Assembly: GCA_963827605.1 (NCBI GenBank)
Contig: CAWHBK010000001.1
Location: forward strand, 1,922,001-1,986,000
From: DSYU01 sp963827605
GTDB taxonomy: Bacteria; Chloroflexota; Anaerolineae; Anaerolineales; Anaerolineaceae
Direction of reading: 5' to 3'
Length of the DNA: 64,000 bases
A model generated the notes under the pieces. That model did not search any database, was not told the DNA's origin, and saw only the letters and a program-made list of their open reading frames with translations. Position numbers and translations under genes: made by a program. Of this stretch, positions 9,064 through 20,164 are shown in pieces (the first letter of the stretch is position 1; every line of letters begins with the position of its first letter).

Positions 9064-12000
9064 CTACTCGTTTTTAGCGGATTCTGTCCACGTTCTTTGC
9101 CTTGTCAGAAACCAGTTTTGTAGCTCAGGGGTCTGGGTATGTTTTTTCAACAAATGGATGCATTCTTGCAGCCGGCGGGAAGCGTTAACCTGATCCTCCA
9201 GGCCGGTGGCTCGGGCGGCTTTTTGCCAGAGCGTGCATGCCTCGATTTCGATGGGAAGCTGCGCAATCGCCCGGGCAGCTTCGGCGGCCTGCCTGGCGAC
9301 CTGCGCGGCAGGTTCGGGGCAATTTTGCATCAGCCAGCTTTTTGCTTCCAGCAGGAGACAGCGGGCTTCGATTTCGGGCAGGCCACGCCGGTTCGCCTCA
9401 GTGTGGATTGAGTCGAATAAAAGTTGGGCAGCAGCCGTCTGGCCGGTGTCCACCAGGATGCTGGCTTTGGCCAGCTCCGCTAAAAGTTGGAACAATGTAA
9501 GCCCTTTATGCCGGGTATACGGGATGACCTGACCGATAATTTCCAGGCCGTTGTGCGGGTCTGCCTGGGCCGCGTAAACCAGCGCCAGGTGGATGTGGTT
9601 GTCCAGTGCGTGAAAATTCTCGTAGCCTACCTGGCTGCCGCGCTGGTGATAGGCTGCGGCATCTTCAACTGCGCCTAGGAAGAACGCCAGCTTGCCTAAC
9701 AGGCAGTCCATGCCTTCCTTTATGAAAATAGAAGGGTGCTGCTCGGCAATATGCAGCGCGCGATGCGCGTGCTGCCAGGCGGCATCCAGGTCCCCCATCG
9801 CCAGGCTGGCTAAGGCTACCGATGCATGCAGGTCGCCAATCAGATGGGGGAACTGCATGGTATGGGCGCGCGCCAGGCCATTGGAGGCAAGCTCCAGGCT
9901 TTCGGAATATCGCCCAAGATAGCATTTAGCCACGGCTTGCATGCCTAGCGCGCGGACCGCGGTAATATGTTGAAACGTTTCATCTGCGTCTTTGAAGGAA
10001 CGCTTGGCCATTTCGAGCCCCAATACTGGCCAGCCGGTGATGGTATACATAACGGACAGGGAATATTCGGTTAGTGCGCGCGCTTCAATGCTTTGGTTAT
10101 CATCGGCCTTTTCCCCTAGTTTGAGCGCTTTCTGGAAAGCTGCCTGGGCCTCTTCATAGCGGGCGGTCTGCATCATAAACGAACCGCGGCGGTTTTGCGC
10201 TTCGATATACTCAAACAACCGGCCAGCCTGTTCCAGGTAAGGCGCGGCCTTTTCCAGGTGGGCGATCCCTTCATCTGGCAGCATGCGCAGCTCTGCCATT
10301 TGCGCAAATCCATTGTACGCGCTGCCGGCCAGGAGTGCGTTTTGACGGTATTGGCCATATTGGAGCAGGCGGCCGTAGGCTTGCTCCATCATTGTGGCGT
10401 CACTAAGATCGAAGGCCAGGCGGCCCCACTGGCGGTAAAGCTGGTAGATGGAGATATCGGAGGCCAGGTGATCCAGCCGCTGTAAGATGAGCTCGGCGCG
10501 CCGGTAGGATGTGACTGCCATGTCTTTCTCGTGCTGCCGCCAGGCAAATAATGCCGCATCCAGCCAGTGTTGGAACGCGGCGTTCAACTCGCCAGCTTCT
10601 TCATAATGGTTGGCAAGCACCGCTTCTGTTTCTGGGCTCTGCCCCTGGTGCTTTTGTTCCATGAAGCGGGCAATACGCAAGTGCAGCAGCCGCTGGCGCG
10701 CCGTGCTCATTTCCAGAAGCACAACTTCGCGGATTTTTTCGTGCACGAATATATACCCACCCGAAGGCCGGTCATGCAGGGCCGCTTTGATCAGGTTTAG
10801 CTGCGCCAGCGTTTCGAGCGACTGTACCACCTGTTCGGGCGGGATCATGCAGGTGCTTTCCAGCAAATCCTCAGAAAACTCGCTGCCAATGACGGCTGCC
10901 AGGCTGATCACCTGTGAAGCAGAGGGACCCAGATGCTGGAGGCGTTCGCGGATAATGGCATGCACGCTGCTGGCCAGCGGTAAAAACTCGATTGCGGCAA
11001 GCTGTGAATTGAATGAATAATCGAGCAGCATGCGCAGCGTTTCGAGCAAGAAAAGCGGGTTACCGCCGGTTTCACGTTCCAGGCGCTGAATGAATGCGGG
11101 TAAGATGGAGTCGCCCAACACGTATGTGGCCAGAGCGCCAATTTCTTCAGGGTTGAGTGGCGCAAGGCTGAGGCGCTGAACAGAAAAGGCGCTGCGCGGC
11201 CGGTTGAGAAAGCCTTCCAGGTGGGGAGGTATTTCTTCCGGTCGGGCCGCCAGGATCAGTGCGCCATGTTCGCCAAACAACCCACGCTCGGCCAGGTAGG
11301 CCAGGGCCGAGAGGGTGGCCGGATCGCTCCATTGTGCGTTGTCGAGGAAAAGTAGAAAGCGCTGTTTTTTGCTTATGAAGAGAAACAACTGGTGCAGCGC
11401 TTCGAAGATCAGGCTGTGCTCCTGGCTGTTGGCCACCTGGAGCGGGCGGATTTCAGGGCGCATAATCGATAACTCGGGCAGCAGCAGCGAGAGCGGCGTA
11501 ACCCAGGTCAGGTCCATTTGTTTCCATTCTTCCGCGCGGATATCATGGCGCAGCAGATCGATGATCGGCTGGAAGGGCAGGTTGTTTTCCATGATCCTCG
11601 CCGGGGCTAACAGCAGCCGCGGCACAGGTTTCAGGGAAAAAAACAGTTCGCGCACCAGTCGGCTTTTGCCCGCGCCCGCTTCCCCAAATACAATGACCGG
11701 GTTACCCCGCCGGGTGGCGAACTGCAGTTCCTGCAGCAAGGCTTGTTGGCCAACGAAAGGAACCTGGATATCAGCCAGGGCGGGCCAGGATGGCCGCTCG
11801 CTGTCGACCGCCGTCTGTGAAGCGCCCTCGCGGATCTTGCGCGAGAGGCTGAGCAGCGAAGGGGGCAGCTCGCTGTAGCCTTCTCTCCGAAACAGTTCCT
11901 GCAGGTAGGTGCAGTAGTTTAACGCCTCGCTGTAGCGTCCCTGGCTGTGCAGCAGGTTGAGCAGGCGGTAATGCAGGGTTTCATTGGTCTCATCGCCTTC

Positions 12001-12600
12001 CAGTGCCAGGTGAAGCCGGTCGATGGCGCCTTCAATATCGCCGCTGGCCACATCGTGGTCGGCCAGGCGCTCGAGCAGGCGCTGGCGCTGCGTTTCGAGC
12101 TGCTGGCCGGTTGAGAACAGCCAGTCGTTCAACGCCTCGCTTTCCGGCAGCGTTGCTCCGGCCAGGAAGCGCTCGGAACGCCACAGGCGGATGGCCTGCA
12201 CGACTTTTTGGTAAACCGCTTGCGTGAGGGGGGTGGTGGCGGGCGTTTGCGCGCAGGCGCGCGCCGTCTGCGCGGCCAGCGATTCAAATTCCAACACATC
12301 CGAGAAGACCTGTGATAGATCCAGCCCGACCCGGTCTTGCTCGGTGACGATCAGGTCAGGGTCGGGGAGCTGGGCGCGCAGCTTGCTCAACATTTCGCGC
12401 AGATGCCGGCGGCCATCCTCTTCGGCTGCGTCCGGCCAGAACAAGAGGATCAGATCGGCCCGCCCAACCATGTCTTTCTGGCAGGCCAGGAAGAACAGCA
12501 TCCAGCGCAGCAGTCGGCGCTGGATCTGTAACGGCTGGTCGCCGGTATATACAACCGGCGTGCCCAGGAGGAGAATGCGCAAGTCTGTTTTGGCAGTCAT
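9064..12600 (-). CDS. large BTAD-type transcriptional regulator with ATPase and TPR domains
   Basis: 1178 residues from ATG 12600, chosen because AAGGAG lies six bases upstream and the winged-helix domain starts at once. Order: OmpR-like winged helix (about 5-95) with 'LLRWMLFFLACQ' and 'RRHLREMLSKLRAQL'; BTAD helical domain (about 100-255); AAA/NTPase with P-loop 'VIVFGEAGAGKS' at about 304-312 and Walker B 'FLLFLDNAQWSDP'; then about 550 residues of TPR helices. The layout matches AfsR/SARP-MalT-like activators, in which ligand and ATP binding to the large sensor drive DNA binding. The gene starts 16 bases after the recN stop and is probably in its transcript. Target genes are unknown. Confidence 0.88.
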   Translation of the reverse strand: MTAKTDLRILLLGTPVVYTGDQPLQIQRRLLRWMLFFLACQKDMVGRADLILLFWPDAAEEDGRRHLREMLSKLRAQLPDPDLIVTEQDRVGLDLSQVFSDVLEFESLAAQTARACAQTPATTPLTQAVYQKVVQAIRLWRSERFLAGATLPESEALNDWLFSTGQQLETQRQRLLERLADHDVASGDIEGAIDRLHLALEGDETNETLHYRLLNLLHSQGRYSEALNYCTYLQELFRREGYSELPPSLLSLSRKIREGASQTAVDSERPSWPALADIQVPFVGQQALLQELQFATRRGNPVIVFGEAGAGKSRLVRELFFSLKPVPRLLLAPARIMENNLPFQPIIDLLRHDIRAEEWKQMDLTWVTPLSLLLPELSIMRPEIRPLQVANSQEHSLIFEALHQLFLFISKKQRFLLFLDNAQWSDPATLSALAYLAERGLFGEHGALILAARPEEIPPHLEGFLNRPRSAFSVQRLSLAPLNPEEIGALATYVLGDSILPAFIQRLERETGGNPLFLLETLRMLLDYSFNSQLAAIEFLPLASSVHAIIRERLQHLGPSASQVISLAAVIGSEFSEDLLESTCMIPPEQVVQSLETLAQLNLIKAALHDRPSGGYIFVHEKIREVVLLEMSTARQRLLHLRIARFMEQKHQGQSPETEAVLANHYEEAGELNAAFQHWLDAALFAWRQHEKDMAVTSYRRAELILQRLDHLASDISIYQLYRQWGRLAFDLSDATMMEQAYGRLLQYGQYRQNALLAGSAYNGFAQMAELRMLPDEGIAHLEKAAPYLEQAGRLFEYIEAQNRRGSFMMQTARYEEAQAAFQKALKLGEKADDNQSIEARALTEYSLSVMYTITGWPVLGLEMAKRSFKDADETFQHITAVRALGMQAVAKCYLGRYSESLELASNGLARAHTMQFPHLIGDLHASVALASLAMGDLDAAWQHAHRALHIAEQHPSIFIKEGMDCLLGKLAFFLGAVEDAAAYHQRGSQVGYENFHALDNHIHLALVYAAQADPHNGLEIIGQVIPYTRHKGLTLFQLLAELAKASILVDTGQTAAAQLLFDSIHTEANRRGLPEIEARCLLLEAKSWLMQNCPEPAAQVARQAAEAARAIAQLPIEIEACTLWQKAARATGLEDQVNASRRLQECIHLLKKHTQTPELQNWFLTRQRTWTESAKNE

Positions 12601-12616
12601 GTCTTCTCCTTCGCGG

Positions 12617-14380
12617 TTAACCTGCTCGCTCCTCAGGTTCGGCGGCCTTAGCTGCGCGGCGCGCTGGCGGGCCATATTCAAGCGTTTCGTTCGCGGCCAC
12701 GCGGTTGGCTTCACTCACATTGCCCAGCATCTGGGCCAGTTCTTCCAGCCGGTTGTGATCGTTGAGCTGCTCCACGTGCGTTATCGTCCGGCCGCCTTCC
12801 ACCTGTTTGAGCACGCGGAAATGCTGGTCGCCAAAGGCCGCCAGCTGCGGCAGATGCGTGACGCACAATACTTCGTGGCGGCGGCCAAGCTGCCACAACT
12901 TTTCGCCAACGACCATACCGACTCGCCCGCCGATGCCCTGGTCGATTTCATCGAAAATCAGGGTGGGGATGTTATCTGCCTGGGCAAGAACGTTCTTTAG
13001 CGCCAGCATCAGGCGCGACGTCTCACCGCCGGATGCAATTTTCACCAGCGGCTTCAAGCCCTCGCCTGGGTTCGGTGCAATCAGAAATTCGACCCGGTCG
13101 ATGCCGGTGGCGTCAAACGAGACACACTCCCCGGAATCCAGGGTTACGCCGCCCGGGTCTGGGAGGTTTTGGAAATCAACCGCGAAGCGCGCGCCCGACA
13201 TACTCAGGTCATTCAGCTCGCTCTCTACGCTGTCTTGCAGTGACTGGGCGGCTTCTTTTCGTTTTTGGGAAAGGGTCTGCCCTTTCTCGGCCAGGACCTT
13301 CAAAGCCGCCTGTTCTTGCTGCTTCCAGCTCGGCGATGCGTTCGGTGGCGTGAGCGATGGTTTCCAGTTCCTGGCGGGCTTTTTCGGCGAAGGCCAGCAC
13401 GGCTTCGATGCTGCCGCCATATTTCCGCTGCAGTTTATGGATCAAGTCCAGGCGCTCTTCGGTCTCTTCCAAACGGTGCGGGTTGAACTCGATGCCGTCC
13501 AGGTATGTCTGCAGCTCGAGAGCCAGGTCGCTGATCAGGTCGGCCAGCGTCTGCGCCTGTTCGTTGAGGTTTGTCTGGGAGGCGTCGATGCGCACCAGGG
13601 AAGCCATGGCCTGCACTACCTGCCCGATCTGATCGGAGATGGATGGCGCTTCAGGGGTGCCTTCGTCGAGCAGGCCAAGCGTTTGCTGGGCAAGCGCGGC
13701 CAGGTTTTCCGCGTTGGCCAGCCGCTCGCGCTCCTGGCGCAGTCCGGTCTCTTCGCCGGGGAGCAGGTGCGCCGCATCGATTTCCTGCAGCTGGTAGCTC
13801 AGCAGATCGGTACGGCGTTCGGCATCCTGCTCGGTCTGGCGCAGCTGGCTAAGCTCGCGGCGCAAGCCCAGCAAGGTGTCGTAGGCTTTGCGGTAATCGG
13901 CCAGGACTGGTTTCGCTGCCGGCATAGCGGTCGAGCAGGTGAATGTGCTGGCGAACGTTGAGCAGCGACAGGTGCTCGGATTGGCCGTGGATATCGATCA
14001 GGTAGGCGCCAATCTCGCGCACCAGGTTCAGGCTGGCGTTGCGCCCGTTCACGCGGGCTGTGCTGCGCCCTTCGCGGCGCAGCTCACGGCTGAGCGTCAG
14101 ATAATCGGGATCATCCAGCAGGTCTTCGCGTTCCAGGATCTCCTGCAGCGGTTCGCCGGTTAGCGTCTGAAAAACGAAAGGTGGCTTCTACGCTGGCGCG
14201 CTCGGTGCCGGCGCGGATCATGGTTACATCCGCTCGCCCGCCCACCACCGCGGTTAGCGCATCCAGGATGATCGATTTCCCCGCACCGGTCTCGCCGGTA
14301 AAGGTAATCAAACCGGGCTTGAGTTCAAGCTCCAGTTGTTGGATAATCGCAAAATTTTCAATTCTCAGTTCAGTTAACAT
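12617..14380 (-). CDS. recN: DNA repair protein RecN (at least three frameshifts)
   Basis: RecN is an SMC-like ATPase acting at double-strand breaks. Its parts appear in order in alternating frames. N-terminus 14380 to about 14170 has 'LTELRIENFAIIQQLELEL' and P-loop 'GETGAGKS'. About 14165-13930 has 'IGAYLIDIHGQSEHLSLL'. About 13925-13315 is the coiled coil. The C-terminal head, about 13310-12617, has 'KIASGGETSRLMLALKNV' and Walker B 'TLIFDEIDQGIGG'. Total length, about 588 codons, is normal for RecN. Breaks lie near 14170, 13925 and 13315. An ATG-initiated short frame at 13925 and a GTG at 14052 are internal, not real starts. Confidence 0.9.
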
Positions 14381-14400
14381 ACGTTCGACAACAGACTAGG

Positions 14401-14934
14401 CTAGCGGAGTTGAATTCCACTCAAGCGGTAATAGGTTGTGCTGGCAACCAGGAAGATATAAATGCTCGGCCAGAGCAGTCCAAACAGGCCAAAGCCTCTG
14501 CCGCCGCCAATCACAACACCCAGTAGAGCAATCAAAGGGATCGGCAGCGCGCCAAGAATCGCGCCCGCGGTGGCAAGCTGGAACAGCAGCCTTGACCGCC
14601 GCCGGCGAACGACCCAACGTACAGCTTCGGCCAAAATGACCCCAATAACGGGGGCGATGAAGATGGTGAAAAAGCCTAAATAGGAAGCAGCAACGCTGCC
14701 CATGAACGACAGTACCCCGGCGACCACAATCGCTAATGGGTAATCGCTCCACTGCGCGGTATCAAATACCTTTTGCTGGCCGCGCACGCATTCCTTGCAG
14801 CGGTAACCGGTTGGGGTCAGTACCGCACAGGCCGTGCATATCGGCCGCTCGCAGCGGTTGCAGCGCAGCATGGTTTCCCGATCGGGGTGATTATAGCAGA
14901 CGAGCTGTGTGTTTGTTGTGGTTTCCTGGCTCAT
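14401..14934 (-). CDS. zinc-finger (B-box-like) multi-pass membrane protein
   Basis: 177 residues. The N-terminal soluble part has 'CYNHPDRETMLRCNRCERP' followed by 'CTACAVLTPTGYRCKEC', a Cys/His metal-binding pattern of the B-box/treble-clef kind. It then has three to four membrane helices. Such proteins are widespread in Chloroflexi without known function. I set the start at ATG 14934, with AGGAAA seven bases upstream and 17 bases after the restored nadK stop. A longer frame running in from nadK is produced by a frameshift and is not a real fusion. It sits between nadK and recN, same strand. Confidence 0.75.
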   Translation of the reverse strand: MSQETTTNTQLVCYNHPDRETMLRCNRCERPICTACAVLTPTGYRCKECVRGQQKVFDTAQWSDYPLAIVVAGVLSFMGSVAASYLGFFTIFIAPVIGVILAEAVRWVVRRRRSRLLFQLATAGAILGALPIPLIALLGVVIGGGRGFGLFGLLWPSIYIFLVASTTYYRLSGIQLR

Positions 14935-14951
14935 TGCCGGTTTCCTGTCAG

Positions 14952-15812
14952 TTAAGGATTTTGTTCCATATACGCGGTAATATTCCGATAAAAATATCCC
15001 GGGTCTTGAAAGCGCACAAAATGCAAGGGTAGAGTCATTGGCCGTTACCCGCACGCTGTCGCCATCCAGCATGGGAACGGGAGCGCGCCCATCCACACTC
15101 ATCACCGCCTCGTGCGAGGTGTGAACCGTCATGGTCACCCCGCTGCCTTCCGAGAGGATGATGGCCCGGTCCACAGAAAGATGCGGCGCCACCGGGATGA
15201 TCAGGATATTGTGCAGGTCGGGCGGCATGATAGGCCCTCCGACGGCCAGTGCATAGGCGGTGGAGCCGGTAGGGCGTGGAGGCGATCAGGCCATCGGCCA
15301 CGTAGTTGGCCAGCACATACCCATCCACCTCGGCCTGGATCTGGATGGGGCGCACAAACTGTCCCCGGCAGACCACCACCTCATTTACCACAATCCACGA
15401 ACCCAACACTTTTCCATCCCGGACGTGTTCCGCGCGCAGCAGCATGCGCTCTTCCAGCCGGTAGCGTCCGTCCAGCAGCAGGGGCAGCAGTTCGTTCCAT
15501 TCGTCCTGCTGGATCTCGGCCAGGAAGCCAAAATGCCCGATATTAATCCCCAGGACCGGCAGGTCCAATGGCGCGCAGATACTCCCTGCACGCAGCATGG
15601 TCCCATCCCCACCCAGGGCGATCAGCAGGTCAAATTCCCCTGCTTCGATGCGCTGGATCAGCGCTGGATCCTGAAGCACGCCCCAGGCGACCTTCTCTAC
15701 ACCGCGCTCGCTTGAGAAATCGCGCGATCTGTTCACCCTTCTCAATTCCTCCCGGAACGTTGACATGGGCAGCGATGGCAATCCGTTTCGGTATGGGAAG
15801 TTGTTTAGCCAT
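14952..15812 (-). CDS. nadK: NAD kinase (three frameshifts)
   Basis: ATP-NAD kinase makes NADP+. Start ATG 15812 opens with 'MAKQLPIPKRIAIAAHVN'. The diacylglycerol-kinase-like signature 'LLIALGGDGTMLRAG' follows, then 'PVLGINIGHFGFLAEI', and the substrate segment reads 'LIASTP...' before a break and 'MPPDLHNILIIPVAPH' after it. Breaks lie near 15720, 15275 and 15025. Reading through the last break restores the family's C-terminus 'DPGYFYRNITAYMEQNP' and a TAA at 14952-14954. Length of about 286 residues is typical. Two NAD synthesis genes lie 4 kb away, but on separate transcripts. Confidence 0.88.
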
Positions 15813-15941
15813 ATTTGCATAATTATATCGTAGAGTTACCTGTTTACAGTTCACAGTTTAATACAAAGAGCGCTCGCCCAGTCAGGCAGAATGGAGAGGT
15901 TTCTGACGGATGACTGTCCACTGATAACTGCTAACTGATCA

Positions 15942-15950
15942 TGGTATACT
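15942..15950 (+). promoter_or_regulatory. extended -10 promoter for the ABC-F gene
   Basis: TGG followed by TATACT forms an extended -10 element; no good -35 is visible. Transcription would start near 15957, leaving a leader of only about 14 bases before ATG 15971. Confidence 0.45.
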
Positions 15951-15970
15951 TTCGCCACCATGGTGACCGT

Positions 15971-18025
15971 ATGTCTTTGTTGAGCGCAGTCAATCTTTCC
16001 AAATCTTTTGGCCCAAACGACATCTTTCGAGATGTTTCCTTCAGCATCCCGCACCGGGCGCGAATTGGCCTGGTGGGGCCGAATGGGGTGGGCAAGACGA
16101 CCCTGCTGCGCATCCTGATCGGGTTGGAAGACCCATCCGCGGGGTGATACAGCGCGCCAAAGGCGTGCGCTTAGGGTACCTGCCGCAGAATGCCACGCTC
16201 GATTCGGACAGCACCGTCTGGCAGGAATGCCTGGGCCTGTTTAGCGACCTGATTGGCATGCAGGAGCGCTTGAACCAGCTCGAACACGCCATGGGCGGAG
16301 AGCAGAGCGAAGAAGGACTGGAAGCGGCGCTGGGAACCTACGGCAGGCTGCAGGCGGAGTTCGAGCGGCTGGGCGGATATACGTTTGAGACGCGCATCCG
16401 CCAGACGCTCACCGGGCTGGGTTTTTCCGCCGGCAGATTACGACGCGCCCCTTGTACCAGCTTTCAGGCGGGCAGCGCACGCGCGCCCTGCTGGCCAAAC
16501 TGCTGCTCAGCGACCCGGATCTGCTGCTGCTGGATGAGCCTACCAACCACCTGGATATCGCCGCGATCGAGTGGCTGGAGTCGTACCTGCGCGAGTGGCA
16601 CGGCGCAGTGCTGCTGATTTCGCACGACCGGTACTTCCTCGACCAGGTAGTCAACACGATTATCGAGATGACCCCGGCGGTTTACACCTATCACGGCAAC
16701 TACAGCGCTTACCTGCAGCAGCGCCAGGAACGCTGGGAGCGCGCGATGGAGATTTACGAGTCGGAAAAGGAACGCCTGGAGAAAGACCTGGATTACGTCA
16801 AGCGCAATATCTCCGGGCAGAACGTCAAACAGGCGCGCGGGCGGCTGCGCCGCCTGAGCCGCGAGGTGGAGGCCATCGAGAGCCTGGGGTTTGAAGGCGG
16901 TGCAGGGGCACAGACTGGGCGGAGATCGCCCCAGATGCGGACATATCCGAGCATTCCATGGGGGTGGAAGAGGTGGAAAAGCGCATCCATTCGCTGCGCC
17001 CGCCCAGCAACCGCCCGCCGCAGCTCAAGCTGCACCTCAAAGCCAGCGCTCGTTCCGGCGACCTGGTGGTGCGCACGCGCAACCTGCAGGTGGGCTACCA
17101 GGATGAAGGCCGGCCGCTGTTCGCCGCCCCCGACCTGACCCTGCTGCGCGGCGAATGCGCCGGGGTGATTGGGCCCAATGGGGCCGGTAAGACGACTTTC
17201 TTGAAAACTCTGCTGGGCCAGATCCCGCCCTATTCGGGCGAGGTGGTCCTGGGCGCCAACCTGCACCTGGGGTATTTTGCCCAGGCGCACGAAGGGCTGC
17301 ACCCGGAGCGGACGCTGCTGCAGGAGATCGATGCCATCGCGCCCAACATGCGCCCGGGCGAGATCCGCGATTACCTGGCCAAGTTCCTCTTTACCGGGGA
17401 TGATGTGTATAAGAAGGTCGAAATGCTTTCCGGCGGCGAGCGCGGGCGGCTGGCGCTGGCCTGCCTGGAACTGACGGACGCCAACCTGCTGCTGCTGGAT
17501 GAGCCGACCAACCACCTGGACCTGCCCTCGCAGGAAATCTTACAGTCGGTGCTGGCCGATTTTGGCGGCACGATCCTGCTGGTTTCGCACGACCGCTACC
17601 TGATCGATGCGCTGGCGACGCAGATCTGGGAGGTTGACCCGGACCGGGCCGCGCTGCGCGTCTTCAACGGCACCTACACCGAATACAAAACTGCTCGCGA
17701 CGCGGAAGCCGAAGCAGCCAGGCAGCAGGCGGCGGTCCAAAAATCGGTGCAGCCAGCAAGAAGCGCAGGCGGCGCGCCCGCCTCAACGCGCGGGCAACAC
17801 CAACAAGGAGCGCCAGCGCAAGCAGCGCCTGGTGGCAGCTGGAAGCTGAGATTGCGGAAATCGAAAAGCAAGTTAGCCAGGTCAGCCGCAAGCTGGAGAA
17901 CCCGCCAGCAGATGCAGGCCAGGTGCTGAAACTGAGCCAGGAATATGAGCGCCTGCAGCAGGCGCTGGAAGAGCGGATGGAAGAATGGGGGAAGTCTGTC
18001 GGAAGAGTTGGAAGAGGCGATGTAG
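15971..18025 (+). CDS. ABC-F family ATPase (several frameshifts)
   Basis: ABC-F proteins are soluble twin-ATPase factors that act on the ribosome or, in the Uup branch, on DNA/ribosome transactions; they do not transport. Two ABC domains are seen: P-loops 'GPNGVGKT' and 'GPNGAGKT', signatures 'LSGGQ' and 'LSGGE', and two 'LLLLDEPTNHLD' Walker B motifs. An interdomain linker and a C-terminal coiled coil ending 'LSEELEEAM' follow, with the stop at 18023-18025. About 684 residues, the long Uup-like size. Breaks: near 16143 (one G missing from a G-run), 16437-16460, 16898, 17750 and 17990. It ends 10 bases from the convergent MFS gene. Confidence 0.88.
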
Positions 18026-18035
18026 ACCGGAAGCC

Positions 18036-19289
18036 TCAACTCGCGCTCACCGGTTCCGCTACCGGCTCGTCCCCATTGTATTTCCACAACTGCGGCCAGG
18101 CGCCGATCACGATGCAACACGGTGACAATGCAGCCCAGCCCGCCGCTGATAATGGCAGCCGGCAGACCAAAAGCCTGCGCCACCACCCCGGCCTCGATTT
18201 CCCCCAACTGCGGCCCGCCGGCAAAGAAAATCTGGTTGATGCTGACCATGCGCCCGCGGATGTAATCGGGCGTTTGCAGCTGGCGGATGGTGTTGCGCAG
18301 GATGGTGCTGACCGAATCCGACGCGCCGACAAAGATCAGCGCAAAGAGGGTCAAGAAGAAGCTGCGGCTCAAGCCAAACAGAATGGTGGCAAGGCCAAAG
18401 GCAGTCACCGCGCTGAGCAGCAGCTTGCCCTGCCGGCGGATGTTGGCGCGCTGCGAGAAGAGCAGCGCCACCGAACCGCTCCGATGCGACTGGCCGGCCG
18501 ACAGCCAGCCGTACTGCAGCACGCTTACCTTGAGGATCTGCTGCGCGACAAATGGCAGCAGCGTGTTGGCCGAGGAGAAAAAGGTGGCGAAGAAATCCAG
18601 GATCATGCTGGAGAGAATGATGGGCGAATGCAGGATAAAGCGCACGCCCTCCCGGATGGCCTGGCAGGTTGATCACCCGCGGCGAAGTGGCCGGCACGCC
18701 GGTCTGCGGCACGTTGCCAATCAGCACCAGCGCCAGCAGCACGGCCAGGAAGGTGATGGCGTTGATGAAGTATACCCAGTGCAGCCCAAGCGAGGCGATG
18801 ACGACCCCGCTCAGCGCCGGGCCGACGATCGAGCCGGTGTTGAATGCAATCGACTGCATGCTGAAGGCATTGGGGTACAGCTCGCGCGGAACCAGGTTGG
18901 GGATCAAGGCCTGCCGCGCGGGCAGATCAAAAGCGGACGCGACGGCCTGGATGGCGGTCAGCAGGTAGATGTGCCAGATCTGGATGTTCCCGGCGAGCGT
19001 CAGCAGGCCCAGGACGACGGCGACCAGCATCATGGTGGTCTGGGTGATGAACATCATCTTGCGGCGGTTGAGCGAGTCGGCCACCACGCCGGCGACCAGC
19101 GAAAACGCCAGGATGGGCACAAAACGGACCAGCCCAATCCCGCTGACGACGATCGGCTGGTGCGATCAGCCGGCTGACGTGCCAGAGCAGCGCCCAGAAC
19201 TGCATCTGGCCGCCGGCCACAGAGATCAGCAGACCGCCCCAGAACAGCGCGAAGGGGCGGATGCGCAATGCGGGCGGTATCTGGATCAA
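18036..19289 (-). CDS. MFS transporter, EntS-like (several frameshifts)
   Basis: About 417 residues with the twelve-helix major facilitator plan. It opens 'IQIPPALRIRPFALFWGG', has the loop 2-3 signature 'GVVADSLNRRKMMFITQ', then 'DLPARQALIPNLVPRELYPN' and 'MQSIAFNTGSIVGPALSG', all typical of the enterobactin-exporter-like MFS branch. The second half has 'LLFSQRANIRRQGKLL' and 'DYIRGRMVSINQIFFAGGP'. Breaks lie near 19165, 18670, 18480 (a compensated pair) and 18120; the restored C-terminus ends at 18036. The start is a TTG 9 bases after the nadE stop. Substrate unknown; exporters of this branch move small hydrophobic or siderophore-like compounds. Confidence 0.82.
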
Positions 19290-19298
19290 TGTGAAATC

Positions 19299-20150
19299 TT
19301 ATGTCCCCCAGTCTCTCAGGTATAAGAAATCGTAGCCAATGGTGCGGTTGCTCAGCTTGGCGATTGGCGGCAGGATGCGCTTGAACTGGTTGCGCCGGAT
19401 GCGCTCGACCACCGCCTGTACAAACGAGCTGCTCAAAACCGGCTTCGACGCATTCCTGCGGGCGTGTAGCGCTGGTCAACCAGCAGGTAGAAGCAGCTGG
19501 TCCACTTCGGCGTAGGTGAAGCCCAGCTCGCCCTCGTCGGTCTGGCCGGTCCACAGGTCGGCGGAAGGGGCTTTGTCCAGGATGGACTGCGGCACGCCCA
19601 TGGCCCGGGAAAGCTGGCGCACCTGGGTCTTGTACAGGTCGCCGATCGGGTTGAGCGCATTGGCCGAATCGCCGTACAGGGTGGTATAGCCGAGCAGGAT
19701 TTCGGTCTTGTTGCCGGTGCCGACGACCAGCCCGCGAAAGGCCACCGATTGGTCGTACAGGACGATCATGCGCTCGCGGGCCATGATATTGCCCTTGCGC
19801 AGGTTATCCATATCCGGGAATTGGGCGAACAGCGGGTCGACCATCTCGGTGATTTCCACGGTGATCGACTGCACGCCGGTCGCATCGATCACCTTTTGCG
19901 CATCGTCCAGCGAATCGGGCGAGGAGGTGCGGTAGGGCATGCGGATGGCCAGAACGTTCTCCGGGCCAAGCGCCTCGGCGGCCAGGAAGCAGGACAGCGC
20001 CGAATCGATCCCTCCGGAGAGGTTGATCACCGCGTGCTGGTAGCCAATGCGGGTGATTTCACTGTGAAGGAAGCCGGTCAGAATTTTGCGGGCCAGATCG
20101 GTGTTGATGGTCAGATCTACGTTGGGTTTTTCAATTGTGATTTCTTTCAT
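19299..20150 (-). CDS. nadE: NAD+ synthase, ammonia-channel domain (two frameshifts)
   Basis: NadE amidates nicotinic acid adenine dinucleotide to NAD+. The PP-loop 'NLSGGIDSALSCFLAAEAL' and the family motifs 'VVGTGNKTEILLGYTTLYGD' and 'SADLWTGQTDEGELG' are present. Breaks near 19485 and 19430 must be crossed to recover the tail 'IAKLSNRTIGYDFLYLRDW' and a TAA at 19299-19301. About 283 residues: the synthetase domain alone. A carbon-nitrogen hydrolase gene ends 14 bases upstream on the same strand and probably supplies ammonia from glutamine, so the usual two-domain enzyme is split into two genes here. Confidence 0.9.
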
Positions 20151-20164
20151 GGCGCTCTGCTCCT

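Noticed and set aside
12600..12714. Longer N-terminus for the BTAD regulator
   Set aside because: The extra 38 residues overlap the recN end in another frame. AAGGAG before 12600 and the start of the winged-helix fold fix the shorter form.
12762..13961. Long open frame opposite recN
   Set aside because: It is the antisense shadow of recN, made long by GC-rich codon usage; it has no recognisable motif and no start signals. The same holds for 7023-7790, 8245-8877 and 32291-33334.
14401..15228. An apparent fusion of the NAD kinase C-terminus with a zinc-finger membrane protein
   Set aside because: Shifting one base near 15025 restores the normal NAD kinase ending and a TAA at 14952-14954. A ribosome site and ATG then start the second protein at 14934. 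The fusion is a frameshift artefact.
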